51,017 nucleotides of DNA from Lachnospiraceae bacterium (GCA_029338875.1 JAQYBF010000062.1:1-51017), one strand, 5' to 3'. Shown: positions 1 to 9,177, counted from the stretch's first letter. Numbers and translations: made by a program. The notes: a model not told the origin generated them from the sequence alone.

Positions 1-764
1 CCATTTTCTTTGATCTGAGTAAGAGCTTCCATGAGGTAGGCATAGGAGACACCGCCTGCGGCAATGCCTTTCTTCCCCTTCTTCTTTACGACCTGATTGT
101 AGCGGTAAGAAGAAAGTTCCTCGCCGAGCTTGGGATTCCGCTCCTCAATCTTCTTATGATTTAAGAAGGACGTCCGGGGAAAGATCACCCAGCGCATGGT
201 ATCCTTTTCAAAACCCGGAACCGGATTCTTCTCGTAATGATCGGAGACCTCGATGGAGGCACAGCCGTGACAGACCCGGGTCGTCGGCCGGAAAAGCACA
301 GGACTGTGGATCTTCTCGGAAAGCTCAAAGGCATCTTTCATCATCTGATAGGCTTCCTGGGGATCGGAAGGATCGAAAACCGGAAGCTTTGAAAACATGG
401 CAAAGGTCCTTGTATCCTGCTCGGTCTGGGAAGAAATCGGGCCCGGATCATCCGCCGCAACGACTACCATGCCGCCTCTGACACCAACATAGGCCAGACT
501 CATCAGAGGGTCGGCTGCCACATTGAGGCCCACCTGCTTCATGGTGACCAGGACTCTGGCACCCGAATAGGTGGCTCCTGCTGCCACCTCCATGGCGGCC
601 TTTTCATTGACCGACCACTCGACATGAATGGATCCGTCATTATTCTTTGCTACCGTCTCGAGAATCTCCGTTGAGGGAGTTCCCGGATATCCGGCCACCA
701 GATTGACTCCGGCATGGATGGCGCCGAAGGCTGCGGCCTCATTTCCCATCAAAAACTTTTTCAC
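1..764 (-). CDS. iorA: Indolepyruvate ferredoxin oxidoreductase, alpha subunit (5' part only)
   Basis: The first 254 codons of a gene that runs off the left edge. The protein opens MKKFLMGNEAAAFGAIHAGV and continues with the GYPGTPSTEI motif and a pyruvate-ferredoxin-oxidoreductase-like N-terminal domain (VEWSVNEKAAMEVAAGA, then ADDPGPISSQTEQDTR). This family oxidises aryl pyruvates from aromatic amino acids to acyl-CoA, with thiamine diphosphate, and reduces ferredoxin. The TPP-binding and C-terminal ferredoxin domains would lie outside the window. The start is a GTG at 764-762 with a weak AGGGG upstream; an in-frame stop at 798-800 limits the choice. A beta subunit (iorB) would be expected beyond the edge. 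Reduced ferredoxin from this enzyme is a possible Ech substrate (inference). Confidence 0.88.
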   Translation of the reverse strand, partial: MKKFLMGNEAAAFGAIHAGVNLVAGYPGTPSTEILETVAKNNDGSIHVEWSVNEKAAMEVAAGATYSGARVLVTMKQVGLNVAADPLMSLAYVGVRGGMVVVAADDPGPISSQTEQDTRTFAMFSKLPVFDPSDPQEAYQMMKDAFELSEKIHSPVLFRPTTRVCHGCASIEVSDHYEKNPVPGFEKDTMRWVIFPRTSFLNHKKIEERNPKLGEELSSYRYNQVVKKKGKKGIAAGGVSYAYLMEALTQIKEN

Positions 765-873
765 TGCACGCCCCTGTTCTTCCTGTTCTGCACTGCTTCA
801 TGATCTTCATTGCATAATACTCTGCATTGCTTCCTATTCCGCATTGCTTCCTATTCCGCATTGCTTCATTTCT
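739..873 (-). repeat. 17-bp tandem repeat in the iorA leader
   Basis: Units at 823-839, 840-856 and 857-873 share the 17-bp word CGCATTGCTTCCTATTC; the first two differ by one base and the third diverges at its end. Read on the minus strand they sit just upstream of iorA and downstream of its predicted promoter, so they should be transcribed. Minus-strand reading gives AGGAAGCAATG modules, and an ATG at 861-859 opens a 40-codon frame ending at 739, overlapping the iorA start out of frame. That overlap may be chance. Confidence 0.6.
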
Positions 874-901
874 TTAACGCGTAAAACTGTATTTAATCTG
901 T

Positions 902-930
902 ATCATATCACTTTTCTTTCTACCTGACTA
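902..930 (-). promoter_or_regulatory. Predicted sigma-A promoter for iorA
   Basis: On the minus strand, TAGTCA (930-925) and TATGAT (907-902) are separated by 17 bp. The -10 matches the consensus at five of six positions, the -35 at four. Transcription would begin near 894 and run through the 17-bp repeats into iorA. Confidence 0.45.
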
Positions 931-955
931 CTGGAATTCAGTTGAGAAAAAGCGG

Positions 956-983
956 TTGGGTCTGGTCCTGGATTTGATATAAT
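956..983 (+). promoter_or_regulatory. Predicted sigma-A promoter toward apbE
   Basis: TTGGGT (956-961) and a perfect TATAAT (978-983) with a 16-bp spacer. Transcription would start near 990, leaving about 470 nt before apbE, including a GC hairpin at about 1008-1034 (CTTC/GAAG and GCGG/CCGC arms) and the tandem repeats at 1092-1350. Divergent from the iorA promoter. Confidence 0.45.
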
Positions 984-1091
984 ACTAATGTCACCCACAG
1001 CATTGAAAACTTCCCGCGGCCTCCCGCTGCGAAGAAAATACATCGGGATTCGGATTTTCTTTCAAAATCGATCCATGAAATTAATCTTGGG

Positions 1092-1350
1092 TTCGATATA
1101 GGCAATTATTTCAAAAAAATGCGCTTTCCATGCCATAAAAATGGCTGTTTTGGAAGCAAAAGTTCGATATAGAAAAAAGTTTTCTAAAAATGCCATAAAA
1201 CAAGTTTTAAAACACGCATTATTCGAAAAAGATTTTGTATATCGAATTTTCGACACTTCCGGAGATTTTTTAAGGAGCAAAACACGCATTATTCAAAAAA
1301 AGATTGTGTATATCGAAACTCTCGACACCTCCGGGGATTATTTCAGGAGC
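1092..1350. repeat. Degenerate tandem repeats in a non-coding spacer
   Basis: Two adjacent copies of a 70-72 bp unit lie at 1209-1278 and 1279-1350. Both start AAAACACGCATTATTC, contain TATATCGAA and CGACAC(T/C)TCCGG, and end AGGAGC. Further left, two shorter units run from TTCGATATAG to TGCCATAAAA (1092-1140 and 1165-1200), suggesting decayed copies. The DNA is AT-rich. Short frames exist on both strands (for example 1141-1386 plus) but they follow the repeat and lack a good ribosome binding site, so I treat the region as non-coding. Confidence 0.7.
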
Positions 1351-1463
1351 AGGGCATCGAGATTTTGTCAGCTCTGTGTCTACTAGATCGGTAGTAGTTT
1401 AGATATTAGGATAAAATTCCAAGTTCCAAAAATATAGAAGTTTGTAAAATTTAACATTAGACC

Positions 1464-2582
1464 ATGCTTATGAATTTCATGCACATAAATACAACCAGGC
1501 AAAACAAAACCAGTCAGAATGAAACCAGCCATTTGACACGTCATAAGTTCTTCGGTGGGAAAAAACTTCAGAAATTCCTGATCTTTTCTCTCCTCTCCGC
1601 CCTGCTTCTTACGTCCTGCAGTCTTCCCGGCGGAGGCAGTACAGGAGGAACAGGGTCTGCATTTTCCAGAACGGGAAATTACTTCGATACAGTCATTACG
1701 GTCACCGTCTACAAGAAGAGCCAGGAGAAATACCTGGACGGCTGCATGGATCTGGCCAAAAAGTACGAGAATCTCTTCAGTACGACGGTTGCGGATTCCG
1801 ACATCTCGAAAATCAATGCGGCCAAGGGCCAGCCGGTCGAGGTGGATCCGGAGACTGCCAGTCTGATTGAAACCGGACTCTCCTATTCCAGGCTTTCCAA
1901 CGGCGCCTTCGATATCACGGTCGGCCGGCTTTCCGCTCTCTGGCAGGACGCCATCAAGAGCAAGGAAGTTCCGTCCGAGGATGCGGTCAATGAGGCCAGG
2001 GCCAGTATCGGCTATCAGGCGGTTTCGGTTGAAAACAATACCGTCACCGTCAGCAATCCCGAGGCAGAGATTGATCTGGGCGGAATCGCCAAGGGCTATA
2101 TCGCCGACCGGATGAAGGATTATCTGAAAAAGAACGGTGTCAAAAGCGGCATCATAAACCTTGGCGGCAATGTCCTGACTCTGGGTGCCAAGGCCGACGG
2201 AAGCTCCTACAATATCGGTATCCAGAAGCCCTTCTCGACCACGGGAGAAGTTGCGGCAAAGGTTTCGGTCAAGAATCTGTCCGTCGTCACCAGCGGCACA
2301 TATGAACGCTATTTCAAGAAAGACGGAAAGATCTACCACCACATTCTGAACCTGTCGACCGGCTATCCGGAGGAAAATGATGTGGATTCGGCGACCATCT
2401 TTTCCAAGAATTCCGTGGACGGAGATGCCTTAAGTACTATCGCCTTCCTTCTAGGACCCGACAAAGGTATTCCCCTGATCGAGAGCCTGGGCTTTGAATG
2501 CGCCTATATCATGAAGGATGGAAGCGTAAAAACCTCGACGAACCTGGACAAGAAGACCGGATTTACTGTACTTAACAAATAA
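1464..2582 (+). CDS. apbE: FAD:protein FMN transferase (ApbE lipoprotein)
   Basis: Transfers FMN from FAD to a Ser/Thr of target flavoproteins outside the membrane, for example Rnf or Nqr subunits. ApbE signatures seen in order: DLGGIAKGYIADRM, INLGGNVLTLGAK, SGTYERYF, a HILNLSTGYP segment and a DALSTIAFLLG segment near the end. A lipoprotein signal (hydrophobic run then LLTSC) anchors it to the outer face of the membrane. The 372-residue length fits the family. The start is uncertain: the ATG at 1464 gives about 30 residues before the hydrophobic core and has no clear ribosome binding site, so a start nearer the signal peptide is possible. No flavoprotein partner is next to it in the window. 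Confidence 0.9.
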   Translation: MLMNFMHINTTRQNKTSQNETSHLTRHKFFGGKKLQKFLIFSLLSALLLTSCSLPGGGSTGGTGSAFSRTGNYFDTVITVTVYKKSQEKYLDGCMDLAKKYENLFSTTVADSDISKINAAKGQPVEVDPETASLIETGLSYSRLSNGAFDITVGRLSALWQDAIKSKEVPSEDAVNEARASIGYQAVSVENNTVTVSNPEAEIDLGGIAKGYIADRMKDYLKKNGVKSGIINLGGNVLTLGAKADGSSYNIGIQKPFSTTGEVAAKVSVKNLSVVTSGTYERYFKKDGKIYHHILNLSTGYPEENDVDSATIFSKNSVDGDALSTIAFLLGPDKGIPLIESLGFECAYIMKDGSVKTSTNLDKKTGFTVLNK

Positions 2583-2684
2583 GAAGATATCAAAGTTATA
2601 AAAAACAGAATGCTTAACATTGAATGAAAGCCCCAAAAAGGCATTTTCTGTTATACATAATATTTCACTCCGGAAAGGCATGAA

Positions 2685-3677
2685 ATGTATACCAACCCCA
2701 TCGAAAGCGATCTGAATCGCGGAACCTACCATCATCTCTATCTCCTCTACGGGGATGAGCCCTATCTCAAACGGACCTACAAGCATAAGCTGGTACGTAA
2801 GCTGGTCCGTCCCGACGATCAGATGAATTTCAGTCACTATCAGGGGAAGGACGTTGACGAAAAGACCATTATGGACCAGGCGGATACTTTGCCCTTTTTC
2901 GCCGACTTCCGGGTGATTCTGATCGAGGACAGCAATTTCTTCAAGAACAAGCACGATGCTTTTGCGGATTATATTAAGAAAGGAATTCCGGAAACCACGA
3001 TCTTCATTTTCGTGGAGAGCGCTGTAGACAAGCGGAATTCCTGCTTCAAGGCTATTGTTAAAAGCGAGGACTGCCAGCCGGTTCTCTTTGAGACCCTAAA
3101 GGAAAGGGATCTCATGACCTGGATCGGCAATCGCCTGAAAAAAGCCGGAAAAAAGATGCGCCGTCAGGCCTGGGAGGATTTCCATACCCGGACCGGCGAA
3201 AGCATGGATCAAATGGACACAGAATTCGAAAAGCTCCTGAGCTATGTGGGCGACCGGCCGGAAATCACGGTCGAGGATGTCGACAGTATCTGCGCAGGCC
3301 AGGCCGAGGCCAAGGTTTTCGATATGATCTCCGCCATTTCCGAAAAAAATGCCGACAAGGTCATGTCCTACTATCAGGGTCTTCTGGAATCCAAGGAGGA
3401 TCCCTTAGGCATTCTGGCTCTGATCGAGCGCCAGTTCCGCCAGCTTCTTCTGGCCAAAGAGATGGAGGCTGAGCATTACGACAATGCTGCCATTGCCAAG
3501 ACCTCCGGCATGTATCCCTATTATGTCAGTAAGAATCTGAATCTGGCCCGTCGCTTTCAGGTCCGGGATATCAAAAGTCTCCTGAGAGATGCGGCAGATC
3601 TCGAGGAAAGGGCCAAGACCGGCCGCATTAACCCTAGGCTTGCCGTAGAAGTCCTCATGATGACCTACTGCAGGTAG
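2685..3677 (+). CDS. holA: DNA polymerase III, delta subunit
   Basis: Clamp-loader delta subunit, which opens the beta sliding clamp for chromosome replication. The N-terminus (HLYLLYGDEPYLKRTYKHKL) has the delta-type P-loop-like strand with the Walker residues degenerate, as usual for delta. The middle carries the DMISAISEKN segment and the C-terminus the collar-domain helices (IALIERQFRQLLLAKEME, then ARRFQVRDIKSLLRDAADLE). At 330 residues it is normal in length. GGAAAGG six bases before the ATG supports the start. It converges with comEC; the 96-bp gap between them shows no convincing terminator. Confidence 0.92.
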   Translation: MYTNPIESDLNRGTYHHLYLLYGDEPYLKRTYKHKLVRKLVRPDDQMNFSHYQGKDVDEKTIMDQADTLPFFADFRVILIEDSNFFKNKHDAFADYIKKGIPETTIFIFVESAVDKRNSCFKAIVKSEDCQPVLFETLKERDLMTWIGNRLKKAGKKMRRQAWEDFHTRTGESMDQMDTEFEKLLSYVGDRPEITVEDVDSICAGQAEAKVFDMISAISEKNADKVMSYYQGLLESKEDPLGILALIERQFRQLLLAKEMEAEHYDNAAIAKTSGMYPYYVSKNLNLARRFQVRDIKSLLRDAADLEERAKTGRINPRLAVEVLMMTYCR

Positions 3678-3773
3678 TAAGAAACCTTCTCTGTCATTCT
3701 ACTGCAGGGCGATGATTTCACTTTTATTCATATCCACATGTCGTAAGGTTGTGACTTTATTGTCTCCTGCATC

Positions 3774-6578
3774 TCAATTCAGATACGAACTGACTTTTAT
3801 TTTTCCACCAAACTCTACCCGAATCATGCCTTCCTGGCTGGTCAGATGCCAGGGAATGTCCCGGTCATTGAGCCTCTCTATGGTCTCTTTGGAAGGATGA
3901 CCATAGCGGTTGTTCTTCCCGGCCGAAATCAGGGCGGTTTCCGGATTCAGAGCATCCAGCCAGTCCTCTCCTGATGAGGTCGCGGAGCCGTGATGGCCGA
4001 CCTTGATAAAGGTAAGCCGCCTGCCGGGTGTCTGATTCTGATCCGAATCCTGGCTCTTACTATTACTCTCAGCCTTAGTCTGACGATTGCCCTGTCCATT
4101 TCCCCGGATCAGATCCGAAAACAGTTCTGACTCCATAATTTTATTTTCCGATTCTATGGGCAGATCTCCGGTAAAAATTCCACAGGCATCCCAGGTCTCC
4201 AGCCAGAAACTCAGGCAGAGGGCATTCTTATCCGCATCTTCGGAAGCCTCTTTCGACGAGCCGCCGGAGGTCTTTTTTGATGATTCTTTTGACGATCCCT
4301 TCGACGATCCCTTAGAGCCCTCTTCCATCAACTCATCAGATGGAATGCCATCATCGGGACAGAGGAAGGTCAGCCGGCTGTCTCCCATGACCAGGCAGTC
4401 GCCCGGGCTGACCTCCCGAACCGGGATCTCGTGGGCCTCCGCCAGCTCCGCGATCTCCTCCCAGCTCTCATCTCTCGGCATGCCCTTTGCAATTATGATC
4501 TGTCCCAGAGGATAGCCGGATTCGATGACCTCCTTCATGCCTGAAATATGATCATTATCGGTATGGGAAATCACCCAGGAATCCAGGCTTCGTATCCCCT
4601 CCTCCTTCAGATAGGGAAGGATGCGGTAGGTTCCCACCTTATTTACATCACTGCTTCCGCCATCCACCATGAGATTTCCGCCCTTCCGGTCATGAATCAG
4701 AATCCCGTCTCCCTGACCGACATCCAGCATATCGACATGGCAGGGCTCCGGCAGTCTTACGATGAGAAGGAAACTCAAGGCCAAAAGAGCAAGGACCCTC
4801 GGAGGGTCTATCTTTCTCTGAATTGAATGCGTCAATGCCATGAGGATCAGATAATAAAGGGAGATAAGGGCCAGGGCTGGTTTCCCGACTATGAGCCGTC
4901 CGCCGGGCATGCGCTGGGACAGATCCGCCGTCCACTCATAGAGGTAGAGAATCAGGTGGCAGGGCCAAAGCAGAAAATCCAGGGGCAGAAGGCTTAAGAT
5001 CAGGCCACCGGCCAGGCCCAGAATCAGAAGCAGAGGAAAAAGCGGCAGGACCAGAAGATTCAACAGGAAAACGTAGACCGGGATCTCATAAAAGAGATAA
5101 GCCATCAATGGAAGGGTCGCGAGCTGAAAACCCAGAGCCGAAAGGAATCTTAAGGCGGCCTGCTCAGGGAGAGAGAGGAGAAAACGCTCTCCGACCTTTC
5201 TCCGGTACTTCCTCTCATAGCGGTTCTTGCAGAAGGACTGATAGGCTCTGGCGAGAGGATTCTGGAAAAGGACCATGACAAGGACCGCAGAGAAGGAAAA
5301 GATAAAACCGGTATCCTCAATAGCGGCCGGCTGGCGAAGTAAAAGGAGGACCGCCAGAAGGCCGAGACCGGTCAGGGTATCATAGGCTCTGCCCAGGATA
5401 TCCCCCAGAACCAGAAGGAGAAACATACCGACGGCCCGGTCAGTGGACAGGGAATTGCCGCAGAGAGCTCCGTAGAAAAGCGCGGCAAGGCCGGCCAGAA
5501 GACCGGAAAGGAAAAGCCCGGCTCCCTTTTTCTTCAACTTCTTATAGAGACGGGAGGCAACGACCTGAATATGGGTGCCGGAAACGGCCATGAGATGAAT
5601 GAGGCCAGCCTTCTGAAAGAGGCCCCGGGCCTCCTCCGAAAGCTCTTCCCGGCTGCCCAGGGTCATGGAAGCCAGAAGGCCGCCCTCTTCGCCCGGCAGG
5701 GCTCTGGTGTAGGTCTCGGTCATCCGGCTTCGGAGGGCATAGAGAAAAGACCGGAAACGGTCGACAGGATTTCTGCCCTTCACAGAGGAAATCAGATCGG
5801 CATTCTTCACCGCACAGAGAATTCCTCTTGCTTCATAGTAGCTTCTGGCATTAAAATTTCCGGGATTTCTGGCTGGCTCCAGGGCGGAGATCTGTCCTGT
5901 GAGACGGACATGACAGCCAGGCCGCCATTCCTCCGAGAATTCAGAGGATGCCGGCCGTTTCTGTGCGGATTTTGAATCTGACGAATCCGAATGATCAGAC
6001 GTCTTCAGATCGGATTCTGTATTGGATTCTTTTTCTGTGCCATCCGATTTCCATGCCAAAGCGCTGGAATCGGATTCGATTTTCGGGTAAACAAGAAGGG
6101 ATCCGGGGGTGAGGATTCCATGGGAAGTGATAACCTTGGCATCGGTCAGGATGCATTGGATAGAATCCTCTTTCACGGTGAGAGAACTGACGATTCCAGT
6201 GATTTTCACAGAGGCGCTTTCGGCTTCCAGACGCTCTCTTTTTCTCCCGGCTCCTTCCATGGCAGCCCTGCTGTAGGCAGCTGCGATAAGAAATACAAGA
6301 AGGGCAAAGAGAAGAAAGAGCGAAAATACGGTCTTTCTTTGGATAATCTGGTCTGAAGTGTTCAAGCCGATCCGATGAAAGGGGTCAAAGGTACTGAACT
6401 CCACAAGCCTGTGACCGTTTTCCTTATTTCTTCTCTCCGAAGATAAATAGGATCGTAGTAAAAGAACAAGTCCAGTGAAAATCAGAAGGAAAAGGGTCAG
6501 CCCGTCCGGGCGAAGGCCTCTTCCAAAGCAGATGCCTGACACGAATGCGATCGCAAGAAAAAACAGCGGCCGCTTCAA
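3774..6578 (-). CDS. comEC: DNA internalization competence protein ComEC/Rec2
   Basis: Membrane channel for single-stranded DNA uptake in natural transformation. Order: N-terminal membrane segments; an OB-like DUF4131 region; the multi-pass Competence domain (LIHLMAVSGTHIQVVASRLY onward); and a C-terminal metallo-beta-lactamase fold with LDVGQGDGILI and SHTDNDHISG. Two Ser/Lys/Asp-rich inserts are unusual: one in the N-terminal soluble region (about 4.3-6.1 kb side, residues near 165-215) and one inside the beta-lactamase domain, with SKGSSKGSSK-type runs. The start is a TTG at 6578: GGAGGT lies six bases upstream, whereas a TTG at 6593 would put that site inside the gene. The protein is 934 residues. 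It is last in the comEA-to-comEC group. Confidence 0.93.
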   Translation of the reverse strand: MKRPLFFLAIAFVSGICFGRGLRPDGLTLFLLIFTGLVLLLRSYLSSERRNKENGHRLVEFSTFDPFHRIGLNTSDQIIQRKTVFSLFLLFALLVFLIAAAYSRAAMEGAGRKRERLEAESASVKITGIVSSLTVKEDSIQCILTDAKVITSHGILTPGSLLVYPKIESDSSALAWKSDGTEKESNTESDLKTSDHSDSSDSKSAQKRPASSEFSEEWRPGCHVRLTGQISALEPARNPGNFNARSYYEARGILCAVKNADLISSVKGRNPVDRFRSFLYALRSRMTETYTRALPGEEGGLLASMTLGSREELSEEARGLFQKAGLIHLMAVSGTHIQVVASRLYKKLKKKGAGLFLSGLLAGLAALFYGALCGNSLSTDRAVGMFLLLVLGDILGRAYDTLTGLGLLAVLLLLRQPAAIEDTGFIFSFSAVLVMVLFQNPLARAYQSFCKNRYERKYRRKVGERFLLSLPEQAALRFLSALGFQLATLPLMAYLFYEIPVYVFLLNLLVLPLFPLLLILGLAGGLILSLLPLDFLLWPCHLILYLYEWTADLSQRMPGGRLIVGKPALALISLYYLILMALTHSIQRKIDPPRVLALLALSFLLIVRLPEPCHVDMLDVGQGDGILIHDRKGGNLMVDGGSSDVNKVGTYRILPYLKEEGIRSLDSWVISHTDNDHISGMKEVIESGYPLGQIIIAKGMPRDESWEEIAELAEAHEIPVREVSPGDCLVMGDSRLTFLCPDDGIPSDELMEEGSKGSSKGSSKESSKKTSGGSSKEASEDADKNALCLSFWLETWDACGIFTGDLPIESENKIMESELFSDLIRGNGQGNRQTKAESNSKSQDSDQNQTPGRRLTFIKVGHHGSATSSGEDWLDALNPETALISAGKNNRYGHPSKETIERLNDRDIPWHLTSQEGMIRVEFGGKIKVSSYLN

Positions 6579-6620
6579 ACAGGTACCTCCCAAATTTGTT
6601 TTATAAAATTGTCATTGCCT

Positions 6621-6654
6621 GCCCGTCATTTAGATATTGTTTCAAATGACGGGC
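6621..6654 (-). other. Perfect 11-bp hairpin between the GerMN gene and comEC
   Basis: GCCCGTCATTT (6621-6631) and AAATGACGGGC (6644-6654) form an 11-bp perfect stem with a 12-nt loop. No U-run follows on the minus strand, so it is not a standard intrinsic terminator. It may be a stabilising or processing element at the head of the comEC message. Confidence 0.55.
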
Positions 6655-6678
6655 CATATTCCGTCTGTATCCTGATAT

Positions 6679-7632
6679 TCAATCTGAATTCTTACTGTCA
6701 TCCTCCCGGATCAGAGTCGTATCCCGGCGGAAGATGACACCGGTTTTATCATCATCGGAGAGGGATACATTCTCTCCGTTGATACTGATCTGCACGCCCT
6801 TGATCGAGGACAGTTCCGTCAGCGTATCCACAATCGAATAAATGGCGGTCTTCAGGGGCACATTGGAACTGCTGGTCCGGAAGTTGGTATCAAAATTCAG
6901 ATAGCAGATACTGTCCGCTACGGTCATGGACAGAACCTTTGCCGTCGAAGGAAAGGCCGGGTTCAGGTCGCTGTCCTTGGGCTTCTTCTGCAGGCAGTTC
7001 AGAGCCACCCGGTAGATCGGGATATTGCTGGAATAGGTCACCTTCTTCTTCTGAGCGACAAGGGCGGATCCGTCAGCACTTGGATAGTAGATGGTCAGCT
7101 CTGTTGAATTCTTCGGGCTGTCGGACCGGGTCATGCCCTCTACAAAGCTGGTCTCATCCATGGCACCGACCACATTTCCGTTTCCGTCTACAAGCTCGGT
7201 ACCCTCGACCTGGAAGTCCACCATGGTCACTCCACGGATCTGAAGAAGGGTCTTTACGATAGCAGCCCTGGTCATGGCCTCTTGTGCCCCGTTCAGATTA
7301 CTGTAAGCTCTGGAAAAGGAGACGGTCAGAAGACCGCTTTCCTGATCCAGGGTCACCGACTGGATACTGACCTCGCTCGGAATCGGCCGAAGACGGTTCC
7401 CGCTGGACTTGTCCGAAGACATATCATTCAGCATCTCTTCTGCCATATCCTTTGCCCTGGTCTTGGTCGGTGTATAGTTTTCTTCAATAAAATCCGTCCG
7501 GTCTGCATTCAGATCATAGAGGACATATTCGGATTTCTCCTGCTTTTTTCCGCATCCGCCAAATAAGGTCAGAAGCAGGCAGAGAACAAGCAGGCCGGGC
7601 AAAAGTCTTTTAGGCAAAAGTTTCCTTCGCAT
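6679..7632 (-). CDS. GerMN-domain lipoprotein
   Basis: A 317-residue exported lipoprotein: KRLLPGLLVLCLLLTLFGGC gives a signal peptide and lipobox (LFGGC). Two GerMN repeats follow. The first has VTLDQESGLLTVSFSRAYSNL and TRAAIVKTLLQIRGV; the second has VADSICYLNFDTNFR and KTAIYSIVDTLTEL. GerMN domains occur in the spore germination protein GerM and in lipoproteins encoded beside sensor kinases such as LpqB-type proteins. The start overlaps the histidine kinase stop by one base (TAATG), so the two are translationally coupled. A role as an extracytoplasmic accessory to that kinase is inference from this linkage. Confidence 0.85.
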   Translation of the reverse strand: MRRKLLPKRLLPGLLVLCLLLTLFGGCGKKQEKSEYVLYDLNADRTDFIEENYTPTKTRAKDMAEEMLNDMSSDKSSGNRLRPIPSEVSIQSVTLDQESGLLTVSFSRAYSNLNGAQEAMTRAAIVKTLLQIRGVTMVDFQVEGTELVDGNGNVVGAMDETSFVEGMTRSDSPKNSTELTIYYPSADGSALVAQKKKVTYSSNIPIYRVALNCLQKKPKDSDLNPAFPSTAKVLSMTVADSICYLNFDTNFRTSSSNVPLKTAIYSIVDTLTELSSIKGVQISINGENVSLSDDDKTGVIFRRDTTLIREDDSKNSD

Positions 7633-9164
7633 TACTTCTTTTCCTCCTGATTCTCCTCCTGGATGTATCTGAGCGGAACTCGGACATCAAAAGTCGTTCC
7701 CTCTCCGAGAATCGAAGAGACCTTGATCTCTCCATGATGGAGCTTGATGGCATTCCATGTGATAGCAAGACCGAGTCCGGTACCGCCGATCTCTCTTGAA
7801 TGAGACTTGTCGACCCGGTAGAACCGCTCGAAGATATGGTCAATCGAATCCTCGGGTATGCCCATGCCGGAATCCTTGACCTTGATATAGCAGTACTCGT
7901 AGTCCGAATTCAGGGTGACATGAACCCATCCGCCCTCATGGTTGTACTTGATGCCGTTTTCCACCAGGTTCATGATGGCCAGGGTAAATTTCACCTCATC
8001 CACGTCGCAGACCACAGGCCGGAAGCTTTCCATAACAAGCTCGACGCCCTGCTTTTCCGCCAGAGGCCGGAGTCTTCTTAAAAGGGATTCCATGAGATCA
8101 TTCAGATTCATGGACTTGATCTCGAGACTGACACCGCTCTTATCCATCTTGACCAGAGACAGAAGGTCATTGATAATCGATGTCTCACGGTCGATTTCAT
8201 GGGTAATATCTCCCATGAATTCCCGGTACATCTCAATCGGCGCCTGGTCTCCCATGGAATTGATGGAATCGGCCAGGACCTTGATTGAAGCCAGGGGCGT
8301 CTTCAGCTCGTGAGAGACATTGGAGACAAATTCAGACCGCGAGCTGTCGATGGTCTGCATTTTCTGCTTAAAGTCATTGAATTCCACGGCAATTTCCTGA
8401 GTCTCCCGATAGCCCTTGACCGGCAGGGAGTCCTCGGAATCATCCTGAATCTTCGGGATCCTCTCAATAATTTTCTGCAGGGGAGCCGAAAGGAAACGGG
8501 AAAAGAAGAAAGCCAGCAGTCCTGCGAAAATCAGGGTCAGAAGCAGTCCCTCCCAGGTAGAATCCTGATAGAAGGAGAAATTCTGAGAAATGTATTCCGT
8601 TGATTTCACTGTGAGAAGGACACCGAGATAAGGGCCTATATTTGTCTGTGATGATTTCTGTCCGGTCCCGCTATTCGTCAGGCTGTCCGTATTGGCTGTC
8701 TTCTGGCCACTGTCCTTGACATAGCTCAGGTTGGGAATAGGCGCTGCCACGATAATGGCATGGTCCTTCCGGTCCACTGTATAAGAGGTTTCTCCGCGGG
8801 CGGCCCGGACCGCATTGGTCCAGACAATGGTTCTGCCCTCTTCTGCTCCGTAAGTGTCCTTTACCACATGAAGAGAACTGTCAATGACCATGATCCTGCC
8901 CGAATAGGCATTGGCCAGGGCTGTCATCTCTGCATTCAGGAAATCGACCTGTGAAGGGTCATCGATATAGCCGGTGGATGCGATCTGGTTGGCCAGGAGC
9001 TTGGATTGGCTGGTAATCTGAGAATAATCCGTACTGATCTGCTTACTTTCATAGAGTCGTAAGAAGCTGTAGCTTAAGAGCCCTGCCGGAATCAGTGCCG
9101 CCAGGAAAGTAACCAGAAAAACCAGAAAACGCATGCCTGTGAAAAAGCGTTTAAATTTATTCAT
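7632..9164 (-). CDS. Sensor histidine kinase (PhoR/WalK-like)
   Basis: 510 residues. Membrane segments at about 12-33 and 205-222 flank an extracytoplasmic sensor domain with a Ser/Thr/Gln-rich insert near 152-176. A HAMP-like linker precedes the HisKA domain, where His285 lies in VSHELKTPLAS. The HATPase domain shows the N box (NLVENGIKYN), G1 (VKDSGMGIPE), F box (FERFYRVDKS) and G2 (GGTGLGLAI). All catalytic boxes are present. It follows the response regulator gene by 13 bases and overlaps the GerMN lipoprotein gene. The signal is unknown. Confidence 0.93.
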   Translation of the reverse strand: MNKFKRFFTGMRFLVFLVTFLAALIPAGLLSYSFLRLYESKQISTDYSQITSQSKLLANQIASTGYIDDPSQVDFLNAEMTALANAYSGRIMVIDSSLHVVKDTYGAEEGRTIVWTNAVRAARGETSYTVDRKDHAIIVAAPIPNLSYVKDSGQKTANTDSLTNSGTGQKSSQTNIGPYLGVLLTVKSTEYISQNFSFYQDSTWEGLLLTLIFAGLLAFFFSRFLSAPLQKIIERIPKIQDDSEDSLPVKGYRETQEIAVEFNDFKQKMQTIDSSRSEFVSNVSHELKTPLASIKVLADSINSMGDQAPIEMYREFMGDITHEIDRETSIINDLLSLVKMDKSGVSLEIKSMNLNDLMESLLRRLRPLAEKQGVELVMESFRPVVCDVDEVKFTLAIMNLVENGIKYNHEGGWVHVTLNSDYEYCYIKVKDSGMGIPEDSIDHIFERFYRVDKSHSREIGGTGLGLAITWNAIKLHHGEIKVSSILGEGTTFDVRVPLRYIQEENQEEKK

Positions 9165-9177
9165 CTCTTATTCCAGA

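Noticed and set aside
1383-2342. 319-codon minus-strand frame opposite apbE
   Set aside because: apbE motifs and lipobox are on the plus strand; the minus frame shows no family pattern.
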